From an uncultured Spirochaetales bacterium (GTDB lineage Bacteria; Spirochaetota; Spirochaetia; Sphaerochaetales; Sphaerochaetaceae), in the NCBI GenBank assembly GCA_934247875.1, contig CAKQJZ010000009.1, forward strand, positions 1 through 42,955: 42,955 nucleotides of DNA. The letters run 5' to 3'. The notes under the pieces are model-generated. The model worked only from the letters and a program-made list of their open reading frames with translations. It searched no databases and was not told the origin of the DNA. The position numbers and the translations under genes were made by a program. Positions 1 through 7,138 of the stretch are shown piece by piece. Positions within the stretch are counted from its first letter, which is position 1. Every line of letters begins with the position of its first letter.

Positions 1-157
1 CTGGTTTTTTAGAGCCACTTCGGATAGAAGGCAACAAACTTGAAAATTTCAGAAACTAGGCGACTGAATAGTTACCTGTTAGCTGGTTTTTTAGAGCCAC
101 TTCGGATAGAAGGCAACAAACTTGAAAATTTCAGAAATTAGGCGACTGAATAGTTAC
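1..157. repeat. 82-bp tandem repeat, two copies at the window edge
   Basis: A 75-nt unit at 1-75 is repeated at 83-157 after a 7-nt linker (76-82), giving a period of 82. I see one difference between the copies (C to T near unit position 57). Each unit can fold a small hairpin: GCC at 14-16, a 2-nt bulge, TTC at 19-21, loop GGATA, then GAA and GGC at 27-32. The first copy begins exactly at base 1, so the array probably continues to the left. The near-identity over 75 nt and the constant 7-nt linker argue against a CRISPR array. No reading frame is maintained, since 82 is not a multiple of 3. Function unknown. Confidence 0.9.
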
Positions 158-202
158 TGAAAGTAATCTTATAACTACAGCGCTGAAAGAGAGAAATCTG
201 CA

Positions 203-1462
203 TTAGTTCTCAAGCAGCCATTTCCAAATAGGAATAATTTCTATCTTCACGCCGTCAATATTCAGCTCTGACTCTTCTTCGTATGTGATGATTATGAATC
301 TTTTTGCGTCTTTTATTGTTTTTGAAGCCTGAACAAGTGATCTGGTTTCTCTCTCGTCTGAGATTTCCCTTATTGAATATGCAACTTGGATAACTTCTCC
401 TGTGTCTTCTGCAAAGAAGTCAACATCGAGACTCTGAGACTTAAGATAATATAAATGCTCTTTATGCTTATTCCACAAATTGATAGCAACAAGATTCTCA
501 AGCAAACGAGGCTCTTTATTGACAAGAAAAAGATTCAATAAGCCATTATCACTGAAATAGTATTTTGGTGTTGTCTCTTTATCGACAAATCTAGAAAAGT
601 AGTTTCTGATTGCAAAAATCAAAAAAGCTTCTACAGCATAGCCTATATAATCTATGACAGAATCTTTGCTGATGCCAAGTCCGATGCTTTTAAGCGTCTT
701 ATGCATTTTTGAAAAAGACACTTCATCTTTTACGGTCTCTGCAAGTTTCTTCATCAGAATACTTAATCCATTTGCATTTCTTATCCCATTTCTGGCAGCA
801 ATATCACCAAGCAGAACTTTTTGATAAACACTGGAAACATACTCTCTCTTATCTATTAGTTCCAGACTCTCTGGAAAACCACCAAAATAGAAGTACGACT
901 CCATTTCTCTTTTTATCTTTCCACACCCCTTTGCACTCAGAATCGATGGTTCTGAATAATCAACACAATCAGCTGAAAGATATTCTCTGAAATTATATGG
1001 CGCTATATATTTCGTCAGATATCGCCCACCAAGACGGCTCTCTATTTCATGAGATAGCATTTTCGCATTGCTTCCTGTTATGAAAGCATGCTCTTTTGAA
1101 TCTGCTAAGCGACGGGCAAATTTCTCCCAGCCATCAACATTTTGAATCTCATCTAAAAAGAACCATCCTTTCTTTTCACTTAATTCTGCCTGAATAGCAA
1201 TTATGTCATTGAAATCATCAAGAGAAAAACCCGAAAGTCTTTCATCTTCGAAATTTATATATATGATTTGACTCCACTCTGTCCCTGATGCAATCAAATC
1301 CTGTACAACCTTAGACAAAAGAGTCGATTTGCCTGCTCTTCTAAGTCCGACTAAAACATAATTAGCATTGAGATCAAAATAGTATTCTCGATTAACTATT
1401 TTGCTCTTCTTTATCACTTCATGTTGGTCAAATATGACAGATTTCAATGTATTATGATTCAT
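203..1462 (-). CDS. AAA_14/DUF4143-family ATPase
   Basis: A 419-residue predicted P-loop ATPase of the AAA_14 plus DUF4143 type, common as an accessory gene in anaerobes; the cellular role of the family is poorly known. Walker A GLRRAGKST lies at about residues 39-47 and Walker B FFLDEIQ at about 101-107. The C-terminal part has the nuclease-like VDFF...EVIQV core of DUF4143, but the usual acidic and lysine positions read Q and AY, so nuclease activity is doubtful. I chose ATG 1462 because AGGG sits 7 nt before it. The longer reading from 1525 would translate a pair of palindromic sites upstream and is unlikely. The gene stands alone and looks more AT-rich than its neighbours, which fits horizontal gain. 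Confidence 0.85.
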   Translation of the reverse strand: MNHNTLKSVIFDQHEVIKKSKIVNREYYFDLNANYVLVGLRRAGKSTLLSKVVQDLIASGTEWSQIIYINFEDERLSGFSLDDFNDIIAIQAELSEKKGWFFLDEIQNVDGWEKFARRLADSKEHAFITGSNAKMLSHEIESRLGGRYLTKYIAPYNFREYLSADCVDYSEPSILSAKGCGKIKREMESYFYFGGFPESLELIDKREYVSSVYQKVLLGDIAARNGIRNANGLSILMKKLAETVKDEVSFSKMHKTLKSIGLGISKDSVIDYIGYAVEAFLIFAIRNYFSRFVDKETTPKYYFSDNGLLNLFLVNKEPRLLENLVAINLWNKHKEHLYYLKSQSLDVDFFAEDTGEVIQVAYSIREISDERETRSLVQASKTIKDAKRFIIITYEEESELNIDGVKIEIIPIWKWLLEN

Positions 1463-1472
1463 TTGACAGCCC

Positions 1473-1525
1473 TTGTCGATTATAATAGATAAAAAACCAG
1501 CTATATTGTCGACTATAATCGACAA
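1473..1525 (-). promoter_or_regulatory. Two operator-like palindromes over the ATPase promoter
   Basis: A perfect 7-bp inverted repeat with a 6-nt centre, TTGTCGACTATAATCGACAA on the plus strand, lies at 1506-1525. A 17/20 copy, TTGTCGATTATAATAGATAA, lies at 1473-1492, so the copies start 33 bp apart, about three helical turns. On the minus strand the proximal copy contains a TATAAT (1484-1479) about 16 nt before ATG 1462, so a protein bound there would cover the -10 element. This looks like an autoregulatory or repressor operator pair. No regulator is identified. Confidence 0.6.
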
Positions 1526-1554
1526 AATTCAGTTTGTCAAACTCAATTCAAATA

Positions 1555-2913
1555 CTATAGCTCTTCCAAGAAGAAGTTTGATGCAATGCGAGCAGTACGC
1601 TCAAAGCTATCACGCTCTGCCTCTTCATAGCTCTTACCAAGCCCCGCTACACTATAAGCGCGGCTCTTAAGAATTTCTCCATCTCTGTTATAAAGCACAA
1701 GAGAAGAGTCTATCTTCACATAAGAAGATGATGTAGATACAACGCTATCTACGACACCGGTACGGAAGACGAAGAAGTATTTCTTATCTGGATAGATTCT
1801 TGATAGCACTTCAAAGTCTTCTTCGCTTGAGTCTCCATAGCCATTTGAAGAAGCAAAGCCGCTGAGTCCTACTTTTTCCAGATGTTCATTCAATGGATCA
1901 TAGATAGTCGATTTAGGCAGCAGATTGCCAAGACTATCATATGAAGAAATCGATACAGCCCATGAGAAGATATCAACATTCCTCTTATACTCATAATATT
2001 CTGAAGCACTCTCTATAGCTTCATAAATCGGAGCTACAAATGAAGAATCTGTCTTTTCTTCAATTTCTTTCAGCTTAGCATCATCGACATACGGCATGAA
2101 TTTATATGTAGAATCCAGGAGTGTATATGGATCTGTTCTATTGAAGAAGAATCTGCCTTTCTTATCTGTTTTTGATATAAAGTACTCGCTCTTTACATCT
2201 CCATCTGAATTAAGCGCATTATACTCGCTCTTTATATAGCCAGAGGCAACAGCAGGAGAGAAAAGGCCTTTATCTCTTTTGACTCTTACGCGGCATTCAT
2301 CTTTAGCGCTTTTCTTCTTCTCTACAGAGATCTTTATCTTCGATATATATGATATAGCTCTATCTCTGAGTGCATCACGCTGATACGAAGAGTTGTTAAC
2401 ATCTCCTTCCAAAGAGATGATGATAGCATCAAGAGTATAATCAATTGCCTCTATATCTTTATTCTCACTATATGCATTAATAGCGTCATCAAGCTTGCTC
2501 TTTATACGTGCCTCTCTATCAAGAAGTGCTAAATACTCAGGAGATCTTGAGTCATTGAATACTCTGCTAGGCGTTACAGTCATTACATAGCCAATGTACT
2601 TTTCACCCTCTTTGTAGAAATATTCACCCTCAACTGTAGTGCTTAAGTCTTCAATCGTTCCTTTTGAAAGCAATTCTCTATAATACAAAGATGCCAGATT
2701 GCGTCCTATGTTATCACTTAGCTTTGCTATGACATCTTCATATGCATTAGCTCTCGCAATCTCTTTGCTTTCCCCTTCTCCATTTCCGATAAATACTACA
2801 GAACCTAGAATCCTAGGCTCTGAGTAGACCCAAGAAGGAGCACTTGTCTTACCAAGTGTTGTACATGAGATAAGAGAGACAATCAGAAGCAGGATTATGA
2901 ATAGCTTTTTCAT
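1555..2913 (-). CDS. LPP20-like lipoprotein
   Basis: A 452-residue predicted lipoprotein. The N-terminus MKKLFIILLLIVSLISC is a lipoprotein signal with Cys at residue 17. A following segment, roughly residues 25-110, has the pattern seen in LPP20-type domains: a W-V-Y opening, FIGNGEG, then a long helix in ...IARANAYEDVIAKL..., and a YIGYVMTV strand. The rest is unassigned, with beta-rich stretches and a helical end. ATG 2913 is preferred because GGAGGGG precedes it by 4 nt and it overlaps the TGA of the upstream gene as ATGA, so translation is probably coupled. It is the last gene of the pepT operon and is likely anchored in a cell-envelope membrane. Confidence 0.8.
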   Translation of the reverse strand: MKKLFIILLLIVSLISCTTLGKTSAPSWVYSEPRILGSVVFIGNGEGESKEIARANAYEDVIAKLSDNIGRNLASLYYRELLSKGTIEDLSTTVEGEYFYKEGEKYIGYVMTVTPSRVFNDSRSPEYLALLDREARIKSKLDDAINAYSENKDIEAIDYTLDAIIISLEGDVNNSSYQRDALRDRAISYISKIKISVEKKKSAKDECRVRVKRDKGLFSPAVASGYIKSEYNALNSDGDVKSEYFISKTDKKGRFFFNRTDPYTLLDSTYKFMPYVDDAKLKEIEEKTDSSFVAPIYEAIESASEYYEYKRNVDIFSWAVSISSYDSLGNLLPKSTIYDPLNEHLEKVGLSGFASSNGYGDSSEEDFEVLSRIYPDKKYFFVFRTGVVDSVVSTSSSYVKIDSSLVLYNRDGEILKSRAYSVAGLGKSYEEAERDSFERTARIASNFFLEEL

Positions 2914-3854
2914 AGGTCCCCTCCAAACGCTACCATAAGAGCACCATGCAATCCTGGCGTATATGTGTATCCTACTTTCCATGATAAGAAAGAGAGTGCT
3001 CTATGCTCATAGTAGAGTGAATAAGAGCCATAGAACTTAAAATCTGTAAGTGAGAATAAAAGAGAAGCATCAGCACATATAGAACCCTCTTCTAACAAAG
3101 TAAAAGAGGTATTGAACATCTCTCCAAGCGTTGCTCTTGCACTGAGACCTACTCCACTATAAACAGAGAATTGATTGCTTAGCTGATTGTAGTTGAGAAA
3201 AAGCGTTAGAAATGGCTTCATTGGATAAATCCATGATGTGTTTCCAAATGAAGCTGTGATATAGTGCTCAGAGAGCGGGATCGAGAGTGCGTAGCCAAGT
3301 GACCAATCAAAGCTTGATGCCTTCTCTGCTTTCATTCCTGGAAGTACGCCATTAAGATAAACAGGCTTTAAAAGATCGTATCCGCTATAGTGATCTGAGA
3401 GTAAGAAAACACCTCTGACTTTATCACTATCGTCATATACTACAACACGCTCACCACGTCTTAGCCCTGTCTCTTTCAGAGAGTAGCTGCCACTATACTG
3501 ATAATCCAAAATCATAGGGCTATCACTATAGAGTGATGTATTGTAGTAAAGGTAAGAATATAGTGAATGCGCTATAGACTCATAAGCACCATTTAAAGTC
3601 GAAGAAAATCCTTCTAGTTTAATCTCATTCCCGTTTTCAGAGCATAGCACAGTAATGTAGATACCATCGTCTAACGTCTCTTCTTTATAACCGCTTAAAG
3701 CTATATCTACTTTGCTTCGGCCATTTGCAGCGCTCTCATACTCTCTCTCAAATGCCTCGCTCAGCTCAGAGCTTATAGAGCTATCACATATGATAGCTCC
3801 AAATGCACTCATCATCGCTAAAGAGAGAAGTAAGAGAAAGAGCGCTTTCTTCAT
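2910..3854 (-). CDS. Predicted secreted beta-rich envelope protein
   Basis: A 314-residue protein of unknown function. It opens with a typical signal peptide (MKKALFLLLLSLAMMSAFGA, cleavage predicted near residue 20). The C-terminal half alternates aromatic and small residues in short strands (for example SVYSGVGLSARATLG, FYGSYSLYYEHRALS), as expected of an outer-membrane barrel. The middle, about residues 130-165, resembles a small beta domain. ATG 3854 forms TAATG with the pepT stop. An in-frame TTG at 3866 is also possible but lacks a better SD. Co-translation with pepT upstream and the lipoprotein downstream suggests an envelope role. Confidence 0.7.
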   Translation of the reverse strand: MKKALFLLLLSLAMMSAFGAIICDSSISSELSEAFEREYESAANGRSKVDIALSGYKEETLDDGIYITVLCSENGNEIKLEGFSSTLNGAYESIAHSLYSYLYYNTSLYSDSPMILDYQYSGSYSLKETGLRRGERVVVYDDSDKVRGVFLLSDHYSGYDLLKPVYLNGVLPGMKAEKASSFDWSLGYALSIPLSEHYITASFGNTSWIYPMKPFLTLFLNYNQLSNQFSVYSGVGLSARATLGEMFNTSFTLLEEGSICADASLLFSLTDFKFYGSYSLYYEHRALSFLSWKVGYTYTPGLHGALMVAFGGDL

Positions 3855-5077
3855 TAATTTGCCCAATAATCAACTATAGCGAGAACTAGATTAGCGCTCT
3901 TATTCATAGCACTGACACTTACCCACTCTTTAAGTGAATGAAGATTATGGCCACCTGTGAATAAGTTAGGGCAAGGAGTTCCTGTCTCTGCAAGCCTTGC
4001 GCCATCTGTACCGCCTCTGATGATCTCTTCATAGAGATCCAGGCCAAGCTTCTTGCCGCTTTCAAAGATTGACTCAAGTGCTTTAGGATTCTGTTTATTA
4101 GCCTCTGCCATGTTGTGGTAGCTTACAGTAACCTTGATCTCTGCTTTGCCGCTGTATATTGCTGAGATAGCATTAACAAGTGCTTTTACATTCTCGATTC
4201 TCTTATTGAATACTTCAATATCGAAATCTCTGATGAATACAGCAAGCTTTGCTTCTGTTGAAGTGCCGCTTATCTCAAGTGGGCAATAGTAGCCATAGCG
4301 GCCATCTGTAGCCTCTGGGCTCTCAGCTTGAGGGAGAGAAGATACAATCTGGCTCAAGATAGTAACAGCATTGACGAACTTGCCACGAGCTGAACCTAAA
4401 TGGATAGATACGCCTTTGACTGTGATATCCAAAGTTGCAGCATTGAAGCACTCTGCTTCAATCTCATTCTCTCTGCCACCATCTACTGTGTAGCAAACAG
4501 AAGAACGCTTCTTATCATATGGGAACTTAGCCATGCCAAAGCCAGTCTCTTCATCTGGTGTGAAATAGACTTCAACTGGACCATGCTTGATCTCGCTATG
4601 CTCTTTGAGGTATTTGATAGCTTCCATGATAATAGCAACACCAGCTTTATCATCGCTGCCTAAAAGCGTAGTTCCATCGCTTGTTATGATATCGCTGCCA
4701 ACATATAAAGCGAGGTCTTCGTCTTCATCTGCTTTGATCAGAGTATCATTCTTCAATGCAATATCTCCACCTTTATATGGAGAGATGACATTGGCCTTAA
4801 CACCATTTCCAGGAACATCATCAGCTGTATCTACATGAGCAATAAAGCCAATAGCTGGCGCATCAATATTGCCCTTCAGTGTAGCCATAACAACCTTCTC
4901 ATCTCCGTAATAGACATCAAGACCAATCTCTTCTAGCTCTTTCAGAAGCTCTCTTTGCAGAACCTCCTGACCACTGGTTGTTGGTCTGACCTCTCCGCAC
5001 TTGGCAGGATCAGACTCGGTATCAAATGTTGTATAATAAACAAATCTCTTTTTTAGATTCTCTGAAAAATCAATCAT
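3854..5077 (-). CDS. pepT: Peptidase T (tripeptide aminopeptidase)
   Basis: An M20B zinc aminopeptidase that releases the N-terminal residue of tripeptides in the cytoplasm, about 407 residues, the usual length. Visible metal and catalytic motifs, in order, are GFIAHVDTADD (His and Asp), LLGSDDKAGVA (bridging Asp), FTPDEETGFGM (catalytic Glu pair), YTVDGG, and near the end GGTDGARL followed by FTGGHNLHSLKEW (metal His). ATG 5077 has AGGAG 8 nt upstream; the GTG at 5086 is less likely. It is the first gene of a three-gene operon with two envelope genes joined by start/stop overlaps. Peptidase T suits a peptide-using anaerobe. Confidence 0.96.
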   Translation of the reverse strand: MIDFSENLKKRFVYYTTFDTESDPAKCGEVRPTTSGQEVLQRELLKELEEIGLDVYYGDEKVVMATLKGNIDAPAIGFIAHVDTADDVPGNGVKANVISPYKGGDIALKNDTLIKADEDEDLALYVGSDIITSDGTTLLGSDDKAGVAIIMEAIKYLKEHSEIKHGPVEVYFTPDEETGFGMAKFPYDKKRSSVCYTVDGGRENEIEAECFNAATLDITVKGVSIHLGSARGKFVNAVTILSQIVSSLPQAESPEATDGRYGYYCPLEISGTSTEAKLAVFIRDFDIEVFNKRIENVKALVNAISAIYSGKAEIKVTVSYHNMAEANKQNPKALESIFESGKKLGLDLYEEIIRGGTDGARLAETGTPCPNLFTGGHNLHSLKEWVSVSAMNKSANLVLAIVDYWAN

Positions 5078-5129
5078 ATAATGCACTCCTATTGCTTTAT
5101 GATATGATAATTTCCAGAAAATCTACAGA

Positions 5130-5987
5130 CTAAACACTCATATTGTATGTGCTTAGCATTGCCTTGAAGTCATCAACGATTCCAACTAGTGCAAATACAG
5201 ATAGTATTACTGCTGTTGAGAAAGGAGTTCTGGAAACAGCACGGCCTGTTGCTATTATTCCAGTTGCAAGAGCTGCGGCCTGTGCTGGCTCAGTTGTAAC
5301 TTCCTTCATCCACTCTGTCATAGTAAGCTTCGAGTTTGTTTTCTTATCGCTCTTGTAGTATTCGATTATCGACAAAAGCGTTGTTGAAATAATACCAGCT
5401 GCAGTTGCTATAGCAATAGCTGCAGATAGCTTTCCCCAGAATACAGAGTTAGGAATAAGCGCATACACAACAGAAGCAGTTAAAAGAACTACAGCTTTCA
5501 CAACTAGCTTTCTCAAGTCTTTTGCGAATGCTTCTTTCTGCGCAGAGCTCATTCTCCTCATATCGCCCTCATACATTGAAAGAAGTGCACGCTCAATCTC
5601 AACGCTCTCATCTCTGATCTTATCAATCTCATCTTGGCTTATAAGACCTTCAGCTGCAGCTAATACATCTTCTGTGTTCTGGAAACTATCTGTGTATGTA
5701 TAGTAGCAGAACTCTAAGTACTTATCGCCATTCGTCTCCTCTAGCGTGCGGCGTGCAACTTCTTCACCTGTCAATGTGCCTAAAGACTCAAGCTCTGGCA
5801 TATCTTCACCTAAGAAGCCTCTGATCTCTTCTAAGTGCTCATCAATTGCTCTGGCACTTGTTGAGAGAAGCACGCTGTCACTTGGCCTGCCAGGGCCTGA
5901 TGCATGACTCTCAGGAAGCGAGCATGAGAGCAATGTCAGTGCTATTAGCATAATAGCTATAGTACGATTGAAAATTGTCTTAACCAT
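5130..5987 (-). CDS. Predicted lipoprotein with transmembrane segments
   Basis: A 285-residue protein I do not recognise. It starts with a lipoprotein signal ending LIALTLLSC (Cys at about residue 22). A mostly helical, acidic region follows (about residues 40-160). Then come hydrophobic stretches: VVKAVVLLTASVVYALIP, a run of about 20 residues around AIAIATAAGII, and two weaker ones near the C-terminus. This is unusual for a lipoprotein and suggests a membrane-embedded C-terminal half. ATG 5987 has AAAGGAG 5 nt upstream, an excellent SD. It follows the 5999-6505 gene by 11 nt and is likely cotranscribed with it. Confidence 0.7.
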   Translation of the reverse strand: MVKTIFNRTIAIMLIALTLLSCSLPESHASGPGRPSDSVLLSTSARAIDEHLEEIRGFLGEDMPELESLGTLTGEEVARRTLEETNGDKYLEFCYYTYTDSFQNTEDVLAAAEGLISQDEIDKIRDESVEIERALLSMYEGDMRRMSSAQKEAFAKDLRKLVVKAVVLLTASVVYALIPNSVFWGKLSAAIAIATAAGIISTTLLSIIEYYKSDKKTNSKLTMTEWMKEVTTEPAQAAALATGIIATGRAVSRTPFSTAVILSVFALVGIVDDFKAMLSTYNMSV

Positions 5988-5998
5988 CTTAACTCCTT

Positions 5999-6505
5999 TT
6001 AAAATTGTGTTCCTATAAATAACGACAACCTGCACTTCGAGTATTGCCGAATCTCACTCTTAAGAATGCCTGCAGCACTCTCTGCTTCAGAAAACAGATC
6101 AAAGAAAGCAATGCGAGGCTCAATGTAGAAATAAGGGAATAGAAATGACCAGCCTACAAAGGCTTTTGAGGAGATAATGAAGTTGTCTTCTAATTCCAGG
6201 TCGCTTATGACATACCCAGCTGAGAATAATGTAGTGCCTAAAAATAGTCCTAAGTTCTCAAATGGATATAAAGCGACAGAGAAACCGCTATCAATGAAAT
6301 AGATGGGATTATCAAAGCTCATAGAGAATGAGACAGGGATAGAGAATCTCAGGTCTTTGTATCTATACGATGCTTCAAGATCAAGACGCATAGAATCAAA
6401 GTAAAGCGCGTCAAATGCTCTAAGATCCGTGCCAATCATAACAGCACTAGAGAGCGCAAAGAGCGAAATAGCTATTAACAAAAACAATAATAAAAGTCTC
6501 CTCAT
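5999..6505 (-). CDS. Small predicted outer-membrane protein
   Basis: A 168-residue protein with a signal peptide (MRRLLLLFLLIAISLFALSSA). It continues with about eight short amphipathic beta strands rich in aromatic residues (SYRYKDLRFSIPVSFSMSF, GLFLGTTLFSAGYVIS, FPYFYIEPRIAFF) and ends in RLSLFIGTQF, a terminal aromatic residue typical of outer-membrane barrels. Function unknown. The start is uncertain: ATG 6505 has only a weak GAG before it, and an in-frame TTG at 6538 would lengthen the signal region. It is the first gene of a pair with the 5130-5987 lipoprotein. Confidence 0.65.
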   Translation of the reverse strand: MRRLLLLFLLIAISLFALSSAVMIGTDLRAFDALYFDSMRLDLEASYRYKDLRFSIPVSFSMSFDNPIYFIDSGFSVALYPFENLGLFLGTTLFSAGYVISDLELEDNFIISSKAFVGWSFLFPYFYIEPRIAFFDLFSEAESAAGILKSEIRQYSKCRLSLFIGTQF

Positions 6506-6564
6506 AGCTCGAGCATAAAGAGCAAAGGAGACTCTCAAAAGGGGGTAAAATCGGACAATTTCTG

Positions 6565-7041
6565 TTAAGTCCAGCCAATCATCTTCTTGAATTCTGCCTC
6601 ATGTTTATAAAGATTAGCGGCTCCTATCTTAACCTCTTCATCTCCTTTGAAATGAAGAATGATGCCACTATGAATATCATCAACCTTTCCTATTGTATAT
6701 TCTTCAAGTGCGCTTACAGAAGCGGAATATATTACAGAAACACCGCCAAAAGCACTCTTTCTCTTGTAAAAAAGAATGTCGGTTTTTGTAACGACAAAGG
6801 CTCCTATAATCAGATCTTTTTCATCTTTTGTTGGCATAGATCCTTTAATCATAAAGAAATCTTCATTTCCAAGGCTCTTCTTTACCATCGACTTTGTAAC
6901 TACAGATGTTGAGATATAGTAAAACGCGATGACAATTGCCATCAAAGGAATGAACTGATAATAAATTATGCCTTTGGAGTAGATGAAATAGACCATACCT
7001 CCAAATAAGGCTAAAAGCAGCAAAAGCAGAAATCTTTTCAT
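6565..7041 (-). CDS. Two-TM membrane protein with PH-like C-terminal domain
   Basis: A 158-residue protein of unknown function. Two hydrophobic segments lie at about residues 3-20 and 28-46 (YQFIPLMAIVIAFYYIS). The remaining 100 residues have strands such as IIGAFVVTKTDILFYKRK, GVSVIYSASVSALEEYTIG and SGIILHFKGDEEVKIGAAN, which resemble a bacterial PH-like domain. No catalytic motif is visible. The gene is monocistronic and has the best example in the window of a promoter abutting the start codon. Confidence 0.7.
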   Translation of the reverse strand: MKRFLLLLLLALFGGMVYFIYSKGIIYYQFIPLMAIVIAFYYISTSVVTKSMVKKSLGNEDFFMIKGSMPTKDEKDLIIGAFVVTKTDILFYKRKSAFGGVSVIYSASVSALEEYTIGKVDDIHSGIILHFKGDEEVKIGAANLYKHEAEFKKMIGWT

Positions 7042-7047
7042 GTCTTC

Positions 7048-7076
7048 AATATATATCGAAAAAGAATTTTTGTCAG
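7048..7076 (-). promoter_or_regulatory. Promoter ending 6 nt before ATG 7041 (leaderless)
   Basis: On the minus strand, CTGACA (7076-7071), a 17-bp spacer and TATATT (7053-7048) are followed by GAAGAC and then ATG. This is close to a sigma-70 consensus (5/6 and 5/6). The expected start of transcription falls on or next to the A of the ATG. No convincing SD is present. Confidence 0.65.
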
Positions 7077-7138
7077 AAAGTTAGTCAAAATCAAAAATAT
7101 TGCAAATAAGAAGTAAGAGACTTTCAAAAGGAGACATC

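Noticed and set aside
1..157. CRISPR array
   Set aside because: Units are 75 nt with one mismatch and a 7-nt linker, with no variable spacers of usual length and no cas genes in the window.
1463..1525. N-terminal extension of the AAA/DUF4143 protein (MSIIVDN...)
   Set aside because: The extra residues translate the palindromic repeats; ATG 1462 has an SD.
1473..1670. Small plus-strand ORF starting MSIIIDKK
   Set aside because: It is produced by the palindromic operator-like sites and then runs antisense to the LPP20-like gene; no SD or family match.
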